From Dinghuibacter silviterrae (GTDB taxonomy: Bacteria > Bacteroidota > Bacteroidia > Chitinophagales > Chitinophagaceae): DNA of 64,000 bases. The notes under the pieces were generated by a model that saw nothing but the letters and a program-made list of their open reading frames with translations, had not been told where the DNA came from and ran no database searches. Shown here piece by piece: positions 8,913 to 18,372 of this stretch (positions within the stretch are counted from its first letter, which is position 1; every line of letters begins with the position of its first letter). A program made the position numbers and the translations under genes. The stretch is taken from contig NZ_SODV01000001.1 in assembly GCF_004366355.1 (NCBI RefSeq), forward strand, positions 3,472,001-3,536,000, given 5' to 3'.

Positions 8913-11351
8913 ATGTTACGCAACTACCTCCTCGTCGCCCTTCGCCAGCTCCGGCGTCAAAAGATGTATGCATCCATCATGATCGGCGGCTTTGCCCTGA
9001 GCATTGCGGCGTGTATCCTGATCACGTTGTATATCCGGGACGAGCTTTCCTATGACCGGTATATCCCCCGGGCGGATCAGGCTTTTCGGGTGGTGGAACA
9101 TTGGGCGGGGGGTGACTATCCCGGCCGTTACACAGATTTTGCCGCTCCCTTTGGGCCCGGGCTCATGAGTGACTATACCGGGGTGGAAAAGTCCGGCCGG
9201 CTCATGAACAATTCCCTTTTTTATGGCGCCGGCGCCAACCAGATCCGGCGGGCGGACCAAACCCAAAACACCTACGAGGAGGGGTTTGTCTACGCCGATC
9301 AGTCCCTTCTCGATATCCTGGGCATGCCCATGATCTACGGCACCGCGGGGCACGCCCTGGACGCGCCCCATTCCCTCGTGATGACGCGCCGGATGGCGGA
9401 AAAATATTTTCCCCATCAAAACCCCGTGGGCCAGGTGTTTTACCTGAACAACGATACCAAAACGCCTTATACCATCGGTGGCGTCATTCCCGATTTTGCG
9501 TCCACCTCTTCCCTTCCCTATGATTTTTTCCTTACACTAAAAGGCGTCGAACTCTGGCAAGGGGAGCAAACGTTTTGGGGCGCCAATAACTATGACACTT
9601 ATGTTCTTTTAAAACCGGGGACTGATGTAAACGCCTTCCAACGTGCTGTGACGGCCTCCGAGCTCCAACGGCACATCATACCGTTTATGAAGTCTTCCGG
9701 GCAGAAGGACGTCGAAACGAAAACCAAGGGGTACGCCATAGAGCTCCAGCCCGTCCGGGACATATACCTCCGGTCTTATGCCATCTCGGACGACCTCCCT
9801 TCCCACGGGGATATGCGCCTGGTGTGGATGTTTGGCGGGATCGCGGCCTTCATCCTCCTGATTGCCTGTGTCAATTTCGTCAACCTCGCCACCGCCCGGT
9901 CGGCCAACCGCGCCAAAGAAATCGGGCTCCGGAAGGTCATCGGTTCTTACCGGTCCAGCCTTGTCCGCCAGTTCCTCACCGAGTCATTAGTGTACAGCCT
10001 GCTGTCGTTTGCCCTGGCATTGTTACTCGCGCAAACCCTTTTGCCTTTTTTTAACCACCTGACCGGCAAAAGCCTGTCCCTGCCCTGGGGTTCCTTATGG
10101 TTCGCGCCGTTTTTGCTGGGCTCGGCCTTTCTCTTAGGCATCGTCTCCGGTCTTTATCCCGCCTATTATCTTTCCGCTTTCAAGCCCGTGAAGGTACTGA
10201 AGGGGCAGGTGGCCAGGGGGAGCAAAAACGCCCGGTTGAGAAGCGTACTGGTCGTCTTCCAGTTCACCACCTCCATCATCCTGATCGCGGGCACCCTGGT
10301 TGTATACAGCCAGATGCAATATATCCTGCACCGAAAGGTCGGCTTCAATAAGGACCAGGTGCTGGTCATCCAGGGCACCAATACCATCGCGGATATACAA
10401 GCGTTCAAGAACGACCTGCTTCGCCTTCCGCAAGCTAAAAGCGTTGCCATAAGCGACTTCCTCCCCATCGATATCCCCGGTGCCAAGTTGAATCAGAATG
10501 CTTTTTACATGTATGGCCGGAAGGGCGCCTCACCCGTATTCGCGCAAGACTGGTCCGTGGATTATGAGTACTTACAGACCATGGGAATGCAACTGTCCGA
10601 AGGACGGGATTTTTCCAGGACCATGGCGTCGGACACCGGTGCCATCATCATCAATGAGACCATGGCCCGGAAAATGGGGATCGGCGCCCATCCGCTGGGG
10701 GCGGTGCTTGACCACTTCGGCAGGCCCTTCCATGTCGTCGGCGTGGTCCGGGATTTCAACTTCCAGAGCTTTCGTACGGACATAGACCCTGTTTGTCTTA
10801 CCATAGGCATCAGCCCTTCGATGGTCTCCGTGAGAACCGTGTCGGACCGGGTGGGCGGCCTCATACCGCAGGTGGACGCGCTTTGGAAAAAGTATGTGCC
10901 CAACCAGGCGCTGCGTTACACCTTCCTGGACGATGGCTTCCGCCGGATGTACGCCGACGTGGAGCGGGACGGCTCGATCCTGACATGTTTTACCGTCCTG
11001 GCCATCATCATCGCCTGTCTTGGCCTTTTCGCCCTGTCTTCCTTCATGGCGGAACAACGAACCAAGGAGATCGGCATCCGCAAGGTCCTTGGCGCTTCCG
11101 TCCATCAGCTCCTCGTGCTGATGTCCCGGGAATTTGTGTTGCTGATCCTGCTCGCCCTGGCGATCGCCATCCCCATCGCGTGGTGGGCCATGCACGCCTG
11201 GCTCCAGGATTTCAAATACCGGGAAGACATCAGCGGGTGGCTTTTCCTGGCGGTAGGCGGGATCGCGCTGGCCATTGCGCTGGCGACGACGTCTTACCAA
11301 AGCCTCCGCGCCGCCCTTGAAAATCCGATCAAGAGTCTTAAAACAGAATAA
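8913..11351 (+). CDS. ABC transporter permease, MacB/FtsX family (copy 1)
   Basis: This 812-residue protein begins at MLRNYLLVALRQLRRQK; a longer open frame upstream is discarded because the twin gene downstream starts at the same point of the protein. It has an N-terminal transmembrane helix (about 20-45), a large periplasmic MacB core domain, three helices with the FtsX signature (NLATARSANRAKEIGLRKV), a second periplasmic domain, and three final helices with a second FtsX block (LSSFMAEQRTKEIGIRKVLGA). This eight-helix double layout is common in Bacteroidota. These permeases work with a separate ATPase in lipoprotein, peptide or envelope-stress export; no ATPase gene lies nearby. It is followed 6 bp later by a close paralogue. 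Confidence 0.9.
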   Translation: MLRNYLLVALRQLRRQKMYASIMIGGFALSIAACILITLYIRDELSYDRYIPRADQAFRVVEHWAGGDYPGRYTDFAAPFGPGLMSDYTGVEKSGRLMNNSLFYGAGANQIRRADQTQNTYEEGFVYADQSLLDILGMPMIYGTAGHALDAPHSLVMTRRMAEKYFPHQNPVGQVFYLNNDTKTPYTIGGVIPDFASTSSLPYDFFLTLKGVELWQGEQTFWGANNYDTYVLLKPGTDVNAFQRAVTASELQRHIIPFMKSSGQKDVETKTKGYAIELQPVRDIYLRSYAISDDLPSHGDMRLVWMFGGIAAFILLIACVNFVNLATARSANRAKEIGLRKVIGSYRSSLVRQFLTESLVYSLLSFALALLLAQTLLPFFNHLTGKSLSLPWGSLWFAPFLLGSAFLLGIVSGLYPAYYLSAFKPVKVLKGQVARGSKNARLRSVLVVFQFTTSIILIAGTLVVYSQMQYILHRKVGFNKDQVLVIQGTNTIADIQAFKNDLLRLPQAKSVAISDFLPIDIPGAKLNQNAFYMYGRKGASPVFAQDWSVDYEYLQTMGMQLSEGRDFSRTMASDTGAIIINETMARKMGIGAHPLGAVLDHFGRPFHVVGVVRDFNFQSFRTDIDPVCLTIGISPSMVSVRTVSDRVGGLIPQVDALWKKYVPNQALRYTFLDDGFRRMYADVERDGSILTCFTVLAIIIACLGLFALSSFMAEQRTKEIGIRKVLGASVHQLLVLMSREFVLLILLALAIAIPIAWWAMHAWLQDFKYREDISGWLFLAVGGIALAIALATTSYQSLRAALENPIKSLKTE

Positions 11352-11357
11352 CATTTC

Positions 11358-13799
11358 ATGATACGCAATTACCTCCTCGTCGCCTTCCGCCAGCTCCGCC
11401 GGCAAAGGCTGTATGCCTCCATCATGATCGGGGGTTTTGCCCTCAGCATCGCGGCCTGTATCCTCATCAGCCTGTACATAAGGGACGAGCTGTCTTATGA
11501 CCGGAGTGTGCCCCAGGCAGACAGGGTTTTCCGGATCGTCAACCGTTATGGCGACGACAACTTCGGCAATTCCACGTATACCCAGGCCCCGCTGGCGGCA
11601 GACCTGGTGGACAATTATCCCCAGGTGGAAAAGGCGGGAAGGCTGATGCGCAGCGCCCTGTTCTATGGCGCGGGCTCCAACCAGATCCGCAAAGCGGACC
11701 AGGCCCAAAATACCTATGAAGAAGGTTTTGCCTACGCCGATCAGTCCCTGCTGGACGTCCTGGGCACGCCCATGATCTATGGGAAACCCGGCCATGCGCT
11801 GGAGGCACCGCATTCCCTCGTCCTGACGCGCCGGATGGCGGAAAAATACTTCCCGCACCAGGACCCCGTGGGCCAGGTATTCTACCTGAACAACGACACC
11901 AGGAACCCATACACCGTCGGAGGCGTGATCGAAGACTACGGCTCCAGGTCCTCCATTCAATATGATTTTCTGCTCACGCTGAAAGGCGTCGAACTTTGGC
12001 CAGGGGAGCAAACCGGTTGGGGCACCACCAACTATGCGACCTACGTCCGGCTCAAACCGGGCACCGATGCCGCCGCATTCCAGCGGCAATTGACGGCCTC
12101 CGAGCTCCAACGCCACCTCATTGCCGCGATGAAAAGCTGGGGCATCACGGACGTGGACGAGAAGGTAAAGCATTACGTCATGGCGCTACAACCCGTCCGG
12201 GACGTGTACCTGAAATCGGGCGACATCAACAACGACGCGGTCCCTTTCCACGGGGATAACCGGCTGGTGTGGATGTTCGGAGGGATTGCCTGCTTCATCC
12301 TTGTGATCGCCTGCGTCAATTTCGTCAACCTCGCCACCGCCCGGTCGGCGGGCCGCGCCAAGGAAATCGGCCTCCGGAAGGTCGTCGGGTCCTACCGGTC
12401 CGGCCTCGTTCGCCAGTTCCTCACCGAATCGATGTTGTACAGCCTGTTGTCGTTTGTCGCGGCGCTGGTACTGGCCTGGGCGCTCTTACCCTTTTTCAAC
12501 CACCTCACCGGTAAAAGCCTGACCTTGCCCTGGGACTCCGTTTGGTTCGCGCCGGTCTTGCTGGGCTCGGCGTTTCTCTTAGGCATCGTTTCGGGTTTTT
12601 ATCCCGCCTGGTACCTCTCCGGGTTCGAACCCGCCAGGGTCCTCAAGGGCGAGGTTTCCCGCGGGGTCCGGAACGCCCGCTTGAGAAGCATCCTCGTGGT
12701 CTTCCAGTTCACTACCTCCATCATCCTGATCGTGGGCACGCTGGTCGTCTATCGCCAAATGCAATACATCCTGCACGCGAAGGTGGGTTTTGACAAAGAC
12801 CAGGTGCTTGTCGTCCAGGGGACGGGTACCATCCCCGACATACAGGCCTTTAAGAGTGATTTGCTCCGCCTGCCCCAGGCCAAAAGCGTGACGGTCGGAG
12901 ACTTCCTCCCGGTCAATATCCCGGGGGCCAAACGCAACGGGGAGGGCTTTTATATGGACAGCCTGCGGGCCTCTTCCAAACCCGTGTTCGGACAATTCTG
13001 GATCGCCGACTACGATTATATACCCACGATGGGTATGGAGCTTGTCGCCGGGCGGAATTTTTCCCGGTCGATGGCTACGGATACCGCCGCCGCGATCATC
13101 AACCAGTCACTGGCCACCCAGCTCGGCCTGGGAAGCCACGCGGTAGGAAGCGTGATCAACAACGGGGCCGGTCCGCTCCGCGTCATCGGGGTGGTCCGGG
13201 ATTTCCATTTCGAAACTTTCCGGGAGAAAGTAAGACCCGTCTGCCTGTTCCTGGGCATCAGTCCCACCATGGTTAGCATCAAGGTTCAGTCCGTTCAGGC
13301 CGGGGATCTCGCGGCCCAGGTGGCCGCCGTGTGGAAAAAATATGCGCCCAACCAGGCGTTGCGGTATACTTTCCTGGACGACGGTTTCCGGCAAATGTAT
13401 GCGGACGTCACCCGGGCCGGCACCCTCCTGACCTGCTTCGCCGTCCTGGCCATCGTCATTGCCTGTCTCGGTTTGTTCGCCCTTTCGTCGTTCATGGCCG
13501 AACAGCGTACCAAAGAAATCGGCATCCGCAAGGTCCTGGGCGCGTCCGCCGGTCAACTGTTCGTCCTGATGTCCCGGGGCTTCGTGGTATTGATCCTGGT
13601 CTCCCTGCTTATCGCGACACCCATCGCCTGGTGGGCCATGACGACCTGGCTCCGGGATTTCAAATACCGCCAGGAGCTCGATTTGTGGCTTTTCTTTGTC
13701 GTCGGTGGAATAGCCCTGTTGATTGCTTTGGCCACTACCTCGGCCCAAAGTATCCGCGCCGCGCTGGAAAACCCGATCAAGAGCCTAAAAACAGAATGA
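11358..13799 (+). CDS. ABC transporter permease, MacB/FtsX family (copy 2)
   Basis: This 813-residue protein has the same layout as the preceding gene: N-terminal helix, MacB-like periplasmic domain, FtsX block (NLATARSAGRAKEIGLRKVVG), second periplasmic domain, and closing FtsX block (TKEIGIRKVLGASAGQ). The two share most residues along their whole length, including the final ALENPIKSLKTE, so they arose by tandem duplication. The most divergent parts are the periplasmic domains near residues 60-90 and 500-600, where substrate or partner specificity would be set. The 6-bp gap suggests a shared transcript and possibly a heterodimer. The ATP-hydrolysing partner must be encoded elsewhere. Confidence 0.9.
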   Translation: MIRNYLLVAFRQLRRQRLYASIMIGGFALSIAACILISLYIRDELSYDRSVPQADRVFRIVNRYGDDNFGNSTYTQAPLAADLVDNYPQVEKAGRLMRSALFYGAGSNQIRKADQAQNTYEEGFAYADQSLLDVLGTPMIYGKPGHALEAPHSLVLTRRMAEKYFPHQDPVGQVFYLNNDTRNPYTVGGVIEDYGSRSSIQYDFLLTLKGVELWPGEQTGWGTTNYATYVRLKPGTDAAAFQRQLTASELQRHLIAAMKSWGITDVDEKVKHYVMALQPVRDVYLKSGDINNDAVPFHGDNRLVWMFGGIACFILVIACVNFVNLATARSAGRAKEIGLRKVVGSYRSGLVRQFLTESMLYSLLSFVAALVLAWALLPFFNHLTGKSLTLPWDSVWFAPVLLGSAFLLGIVSGFYPAWYLSGFEPARVLKGEVSRGVRNARLRSILVVFQFTTSIILIVGTLVVYRQMQYILHAKVGFDKDQVLVVQGTGTIPDIQAFKSDLLRLPQAKSVTVGDFLPVNIPGAKRNGEGFYMDSLRASSKPVFGQFWIADYDYIPTMGMELVAGRNFSRSMATDTAAAIINQSLATQLGLGSHAVGSVINNGAGPLRVIGVVRDFHFETFREKVRPVCLFLGISPTMVSIKVQSVQAGDLAAQVAAVWKKYAPNQALRYTFLDDGFRQMYADVTRAGTLLTCFAVLAIVIACLGLFALSSFMAEQRTKEIGIRKVLGASAGQLFVLMSRGFVVLILVSLLIATPIAWWAMTTWLRDFKYRQELDLWLFFVVGGIALLIALATTSAQSIRAALENPIKSLKTE

Positions 13800-13894
13800 C
13801 TACAGAATCAGATTAAAAAAAATTAATCCCTCCTTAAACCCCAGCAAATCGAACAAGTGTCCGTTCTTTAGGAGAACCTTGCTACTTCTATATT

Positions 13895-14698
13895 ATGCTT
13901 GTTCAACAGGAACGCCTCGTCTCCCTGCGGGTGACGGGCAACTCACTTCGGCGTACACTACCCGTGAGCGCCGTGCTTATTACGTATAACGAAACCGAAA
14001 ACATCCGTCGCACCCTCTCCCGTCTTTTTTGGTGCGATGAGATCATCGTGGTGGACAGCTATTCGACGGACGACACCGTCGACGCCTGCCGCCTGTTCGG
14101 GGCAAAAGTCTTTTTCAAGGAATTCGAGGGCTACGGCGCCCAAAAGCGGTTTGCCATTTCAAAGGCTACCAACGACTGGGTCCTTTGCCTGGATGCGGAC
14201 GAAGTCCTGTCCGACGCGCTGATCGACGAGATCTGCCGGGAGTGGGAAGACGGTCCTCGCGGTGCCGGCTACCTGCTTCCCATGAACCTTGTTTTTCTTG
14301 GCCGGGAATTTACCCACGGCCGGGAAAGCGGCCGGCACTTCCTGCGCCTGTTCAACCGCCGGCACGGCAATGTCAACGAAGCCCTCGTCCACGAAAAGAT
14401 CGAACTCGACGGAACGGTCCGGAAGCTGCGTCACCACATCCTGCATTACAGCTACCGCGACATCCACCAATGGTATGTCAAGTGTGACCGGTATACCACC
14501 CTGGCCGCCAGGGAGGCCGTCCGGCGGGGGAAAAGGAAGTCCCGGCTCGCGGTGTTCTTTTCTTTTCCTTACTATTTCATACACTATTTCGTGATCAACG
14601 GTAATTGGCTTAACGGGATGGAAGGCTTTTACTGGTCGGCTTACAGCGCACTCTATCATTTCACCAAATACCTAAAGATCCGGGAACTACAGAAATGA
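13895..14698 (+). CDS. Glycosyltransferase family 2 (WaaE/KdtX-like)
   Basis: This 267-residue protein has a GT-A fold: the nucleotide-binding strand SAVLITYNETENI near 25-37, IIVVDSYSTDDT near 50-61, and the metal-binding DAD at 100-102 (VLCLDADEVLSD). The overall pattern, including the KRFAISKATNDWVLCLDADE segment and a C-terminal amphipathic membrane-associated helix (FPYYFIHYFVINGNW), matches WaaE-type beta-glucosyltransferases of lipopolysaccharide core synthesis. It overlaps the following polysaccharide deacetylase by 4 bp (ATGA), so the pair probably acts on the same envelope glycan. An earlier in-frame start is not available; Leu-Val-Gln at the N-terminus may be partly disordered. Confidence 0.85.
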   Translation: MLVQQERLVSLRVTGNSLRRTLPVSAVLITYNETENIRRTLSRLFWCDEIIVVDSYSTDDTVDACRLFGAKVFFKEFEGYGAQKRFAISKATNDWVLCLDADEVLSDALIDEICREWEDGPRGAGYLLPMNLVFLGREFTHGRESGRHFLRLFNRRHGNVNEALVHEKIELDGTVRKLRHHILHYSYRDIHQWYVKCDRYTTLAAREAVRRGKRKSRLAVFFSFPYYFIHYFVINGNWLNGMEGFYWSAYSALYHFTKYLKIRELQK

Positions 14699-15402
14699 AC
14701 CTTCGTGTCCTGATGTACCACAGTACGTCTGCTACCGGGCCAAACGACGACCTCACGGTCGATGTGGCCCGGCTGGAGGCCCATTTTGCCGCCCTCGCCA
14801 GGGGCGGCTATACCACTTTATTGATGAGCGAGCTGCTGGCTATGGCCCAAAGAATGCCCAATGGCCTTTGGCCCTCCCTCCCGCCGCGGTCGGTCCTCCT
14901 CACCTTTGACGACGGTTTCCGCGACAACTTCGAGATCGCCTATCCGTTGGCGGTGCAGTACGGTGTGAAGCTCAATTTTTTTATCGTCCCCACCTTTATC
15001 CGCGAGGGCAGCTATCGTGGAAAGCCCTGTATGACGCGGGAGGAACTTTTGTCGATGGATCCGGATGTGGTGGAATTCGGGCTTCATTCCTACGCCCACA
15101 CCAGCTATGGGGACCTGTCTTCCGAAGAAATGGGCGCCGACATCCGGCGTTGCAAGGCGTTCTTCGCGGCCAAGGGCATCCCGTACCAGCCCTGTGTCGC
15201 TTATCCTTACGGGGCCTATCCCCAGGATGTCAGCGCCCTGGTGGATGAGGGGATACGCTTTGGCTTCCGCATCGGGAACCGGCTCAATCCCTGGCCGCTT
15301 CAGCATCCCTATTTAATACAGCGCATGGACATCCGCGGGACCGACCCGCGGTGGACGTTCCGCGCGGGGTTGAGGGTGGGGAGGAAGTGGCTGCCCTTCT
15401 AG
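14695..15402 (+). CDS. Polysaccharide deacetylase (NodB/CE4 family)
   Basis: This 235-residue protein opens with RVLMYHS, and the NodB domain shows motif 1 LLTFDDGFRDN (Asp72, Asp73) and motif 2 HSYAHTSY (His131, His135), which together bind the metal used to remove N-acetyl groups from glycans. VAYPYGAYPQDV near 188-199 is the usual motif 3 region. No signal peptide is evident, so it would act on the cytoplasmic side, for example on a lipid-linked or LPS precursor as in ArnD/PgaB-like cases. It is translationally coupled to the glycosyltransferase upstream. The 3' end is 15 bp from the convergent PfkB gene. Confidence 0.9.
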   Translation: MNLRVLMYHSTSATGPNDDLTVDVARLEAHFAALARGGYTTLLMSELLAMAQRMPNGLWPSLPPRSVLLTFDDGFRDNFEIAYPLAVQYGVKLNFFIVPTFIREGSYRGKPCMTREELLSMDPDVVEFGLHSYAHTSYGDLSSEEMGADIRRCKAFFAAKGIPYQPCVAYPYGAYPQDVSALVDEGIRFGFRIGNRLNPWPLQHPYLIQRMDIRGTDPRWTFRAGLRVGRKWLPF

Positions 15403-15417
15403 GGCGGCGCCGTCTCG

Positions 15418-16293
15418 CTACGCGGCGTGTCTCGCCAGCAGCGCCCCCACCTCCTGCGGCGTCCCCGTAAAGGGTCCGCCGGCCTCGATCTTGAGCGTCG
15501 CCATGGCTGCGCCAAAAGCCCCGGCTTCCGCCTCGGAGGCCCCCTGGAGACGGCTCAGCAGGTAGCCGGCCATATAGGTGTCCCCGCAACCCGTGACGTC
15601 CGGGCGGTCCGTGCGGGGCGGAAAAGCGGGTATGTCAAAAATATGCTCGCCATTATAAATGAGCGATCCTTTGCTGCCCATGGTGATGATCACTTCCCGG
15701 GCGCCCCATTCGTGCAACACACGGGCACCCCGGAGCGGGCTGTCCTGGCCCGTCAGGACGCGCATTTCCTCTTCGCTTGCCTTGAGGTAACGGAAAAACG
15801 GCAGGAGCTCCCTTTTGGCGGCCCAGTCGGTGGGCACCACACGGGCGTTTTGTACGCGTCTTAAAAAGCCCTGTACGTCCAGCGAAAGGTCCCCCTTGGT
15901 GGCCAGCAACCGGATGACCTCGGCGGGTATGTCTTCCGCCAGCAGGGGCCCCAGGTGAAAAACACCCGCTGTGATGTGCTCCAAGTCCCGCGCCCGGAAA
16001 GGGTCGGCCTCCTGCAACACCCGCTGGGTCCGCTGGTCCGGGTCGTTCCCGTACCGGTTTTCGAAATGAACCGTATGCGCGCTCGGCAACACGCGGACCT
16101 GGACGCCCGACGCCCGCAACCCCGACAGCAGCCCGGTGTCCGAAGCCCCGAGGGCCGTCACGAGCTGATACCGGTGTCCCAGGTGCGCCAATGCGTGGGA
16201 AAAATAAACGGCCGTTCCCCCGGGAAGCTCCCGGGTGTCGTAAGGTGTGATCACGGTGTCCTTGGTCACGTGTCCTATGCAGCAAATATCCAT
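15418..16293 (-). CDS. PfkB family carbohydrate/nucleoside kinase
   Basis: This 291-residue protein belongs to the ribokinase superfamily. It has the N-terminal GGTAVYFSHALAHLG substrate-site motif near 25-39 and the second PfkB signature DVTGCGDTYMAGYL near 232-245, in which Asp238 is the catalytic base; the usual GAGD is GCGD here. ATP-binding residues around MGSKGSLIYNGE (205-216) are present. Substrate cannot be set from sequence; the short form without a lid of two full strands resembles adenosine- or ribokinase-like members acting on small sugars. It stands alone on the minus strand, with its start 37 bp from the divergent VanX-like gene, so the two share a compact promoter region. Confidence 0.85.
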   Translation of the reverse strand: MDICCIGHVTKDTVITPYDTRELPGGTAVYFSHALAHLGHRYQLVTALGASDTGLLSGLRASGVQVRVLPSAHTVHFENRYGNDPDQRTQRVLQEADPFRARDLEHITAGVFHLGPLLAEDIPAEVIRLLATKGDLSLDVQGFLRRVQNARVVPTDWAAKRELLPFFRYLKASEEEMRVLTGQDSPLRGARVLHEWGAREVIITMGSKGSLIYNGEHIFDIPAFPPRTDRPDVTGCGDTYMAGYLLSRLQGASEAEAGAFGAAMATLKIEAGGPFTGTPQEVGALLARHAA

Positions 16294-16329
16294 AGCACTG
16301 CAAAGTTAAAGAATCGTTACCTTACCGCG

Positions 16330-17037
16330 ATGAAGACTGCTGTCGCATTGTTCGCCGCGGCGATGCGCTGCGCCGCCGCGCTGGTGCTTTGTACTGCCGC
16401 GCAGGCGCAAAGCGCCGCCACGCCGCACTACGGCCTCCCCACCGTCCACGACACTGCCGTCTATTTTGCCTCCGTCCGGCAGGACCCGCGCCAGGCCCTG
16501 GTCCCGCTGAAGGGCTTCCGCCTGGACATCCGCTACGCCACTGCCGACAACCTCCTCCACCGCCCCGTCTATACCATGGCCGCCGCTTTTCTGCGCAAAC
16601 CCGCTGCCGAGGCGCTAAAAGCCGTGGACCAAGACCTGGAACGCGAGGGGTACGCCCTGAAAATATTCGACGGCTACCGGCCCTACGCCGCCACCGTTGC
16701 CTTTTACGAGGCCTACCACGACACCAACTACGTCGCCTCGCCCTATACGGGCTCCCGCCACAACCGGGGGTGTGCGGTCGACCTTACGCTGGTCGACCGG
16801 CGCACCGGCAAGGACGTGGCCATGCCGACGCCCTTTGACGACTTTACCGAAAAGGCCTCCGCCACCTACGCCGACCTGCCCCCGGACGTGTTGCGCCACA
16901 GGAAGTTGTTGCAGGACGCGATGCTCCGGCATGGGTTCCTGGTCTATCCGCACGAGTGGTGGCACTTCGATTTCGCGGGCTGGAGGGATTATCCCGTGAC
17001 GGATATTCCGTTTGAAGCGCTGACATCGGCGCGCTGA
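16330..17037 (+). CDS. D-Ala-D-Ala dipeptidase, VanX/DdpX family
   Basis: This 235-residue protein has a signal peptide ending near ALVLCTAAQAQ. VanX family residues are in place: GYRPYAA with Arg117, SRHNRGCAVDL with zinc ligands His144 and Asp151, and HEWWHFDF with Glu209 as base and His212 as the third ligand. These enzymes cleave D-Ala-D-Ala; the periplasmic location predicted here fits recycling of peptidoglycan-derived dipeptide and not necessarily vancomycin resistance, because no vanH or vanA-like gene is nearby. I chose the ATG at 16330 because it begins the signal peptide; the open frame continues upstream but runs antisense through the PfkB gene. Confidence 0.9.
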   Translation: MKTAVALFAAAMRCAAALVLCTAAQAQSAATPHYGLPTVHDTAVYFASVRQDPRQALVPLKGFRLDIRYATADNLLHRPVYTMAAAFLRKPAAEALKAVDQDLEREGYALKIFDGYRPYAATVAFYEAYHDTNYVASPYTGSRHNRGCAVDLTLVDRRTGKDVAMPTPFDDFTEKASATYADLPPDVLRHRKLLQDAMLRHGFLVYPHEWWHFDFAGWRDYPVTDIPFEALTSAR

Positions 17038-17177
17038 GACGCTTGCCCCCTCCATCTTTATCGTTCGCCCATAAAATTCCGTTCTCCACACCATTGCCCC
17101 CCGCGGCCCGGAGGTAAGTAGTATTTTGTCTATATGTAAGCTATCCTGATTAATTAAAAACACAAAAAACCACAGCT

Positions 17178-18362
17178 ATGCTACCTCTTCTTTCCCGTAA
17201 ATGCGGCGGCATTTTATGGGCCATCTTCTTATTGCTCGCCCTCGCATCATGTACCAAATCCGGTCCTGCCGGGCCCGCGGGGGCTGCCGGCGCCGCCGGT
17301 GCGGCAGGGGCGCCTGGCGCACCGGGAGCGGCAGGGGCGACCGGTGCCACGGGCGCACAAGGCCCCGCGGGCAGCCAGATCCTCAGCGGGAGCGGCGCTC
17401 CCTCGGCCAGTGAAGGGAATGTCGGAGATTTTTACATCGACCTCGCCAATGTACTGCTGTACGGGCCCAAAACGAACTCGGGCTGGGGGACGGCCATATC
17501 CCTGAAGGGCACGACGGGTGCAACGGGCGCGAACGGCGCGAATGGGTCTAACGGCGCAGCAGGCGCGACGGGCGCTGCCGGTGCAACAGGCGCTACAGGC
17601 CCGGCGGGTCCGCAAGGCGCAACGGGCCCGGCAGGTCCGCAGGGGGCGCAAGGCGCGACGGGTGCAACGGGTCCGGCGGGCCCCAAAGGCAACGACGGTA
17701 CGAATGGCACCAATGGCTCCGTGATCCACACCGGCCCCAACCTCCCCCTAAACGACACGGGTGCCGTCGGCGACTACTACATCGACGAAACCAACGACTC
17801 CCTGTACGGGCCAAAAGGTCAGAACGGCTGGGGCTATGCGGCCTGCAGCCTCCGCGGCCCGGCCGGACCGGACAGCGTGATCTATTACAATTGGGTAGGG
17901 TTCAATTCGTCGAGCTGGACACTCGCTGCTTATCCGGGGCCGTCCTTAGCCGTATATTATACCTATGATTATACCTTTCACGTAGGCGCATTGGCGGCCG
18001 ACACCAACATCGGTTCGAGCGGTGTCGTGCTGGTATATGTGCGGGCGGCGTTACCCCCGGGCTCGTACTCGGTCAATGGCGACTATCAACTGCCGGTGAA
18101 CCTGTTTGACCAGCAAGAGGGGGCTATCAACGCGGAATACGTCAACCTCGCCTTTTCGTACAACCTGTCTACGGGCAACATCACCATCCGGATGAACAAC
18201 GAGACGCCCACCCAGACCGCGGACGTCCTGGGTACCTACTTACAATCGGGTACTGCCTACGGATACTTCTACCGGGTCGTCCTTATCCCCGGTGGGATTG
18301 GCGAAAATGCGACACCGCCAAGTTACCAGGAACTGTGCAGCCGCTACGGAATAAAACCATAA
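17178..18362 (+). CDS. Lipoprotein with collagen-like repeats and duplicated YGPK module
   Basis: This 394-residue protein has a lipoprotein signal (LLLALASC, Cys26). A Gly-X-Y tract covers about residues 30-65 and a longer one about 110-182, rich in GPAGPQG, GATGATG and GAAGATG triplets, with few Pro at X and Thr often at Y as in bacterial collagens. Each tract is followed by a related module, GDFYIDLANVLLYGPK..GWG and GDYYIDETNDSLYGPK..GWG. The last 170 residues form an unrelated beta-rich domain. Collagen-like triple helices on bacterial surfaces act as trimeric stalks; a trimeric lipoprotein stalk with a C-terminal head is the natural model. It has its own 140-bp upstream gap and a strong hairpin after the stop. 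Confidence 0.85.
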   Translation: MLPLLSRKCGGILWAIFLLLALASCTKSGPAGPAGAAGAAGAAGAPGAPGAAGATGATGAQGPAGSQILSGSGAPSASEGNVGDFYIDLANVLLYGPKTNSGWGTAISLKGTTGATGANGANGSNGAAGATGAAGATGATGPAGPQGATGPAGPQGAQGATGATGPAGPKGNDGTNGTNGSVIHTGPNLPLNDTGAVGDYYIDETNDSLYGPKGQNGWGYAACSLRGPAGPDSVIYYNWVGFNSSSWTLAAYPGPSLAVYYTYDYTFHVGALAADTNIGSSGVVLVYVRAALPPGSYSVNGDYQLPVNLFDQQEGAINAEYVNLAFSYNLSTGNITIRMNNETPTQTADVLGTYLQSGTAYGYFYRVVLIPGGIGENATPPSYQELCSRYGIKP

Positions 18363-18372
18363 GACAAAGCCA

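Noticed and set aside
10572-12173. 533-residue open frame on the minus strand
   Set aside because: It spans the junction of both FtsX permeases antisense; similar shadows occur in both duplicated copies.
16330-17037. Vancomycin-resistance operon
   Set aside because: Only a VanX-like dipeptidase is present; no VanH, VanA/B ligase, VanR or VanS is adjacent, so a peptidoglycan-recycling role is more likely.
17247-17758. Ala/Pro- and Arg-rich frames within the collagen-like gene
   Set aside because: They are other-frame readings of the GGN-repeat DNA; only the plus frame at 17178 has a lipobox and regular Gly-X-Y.
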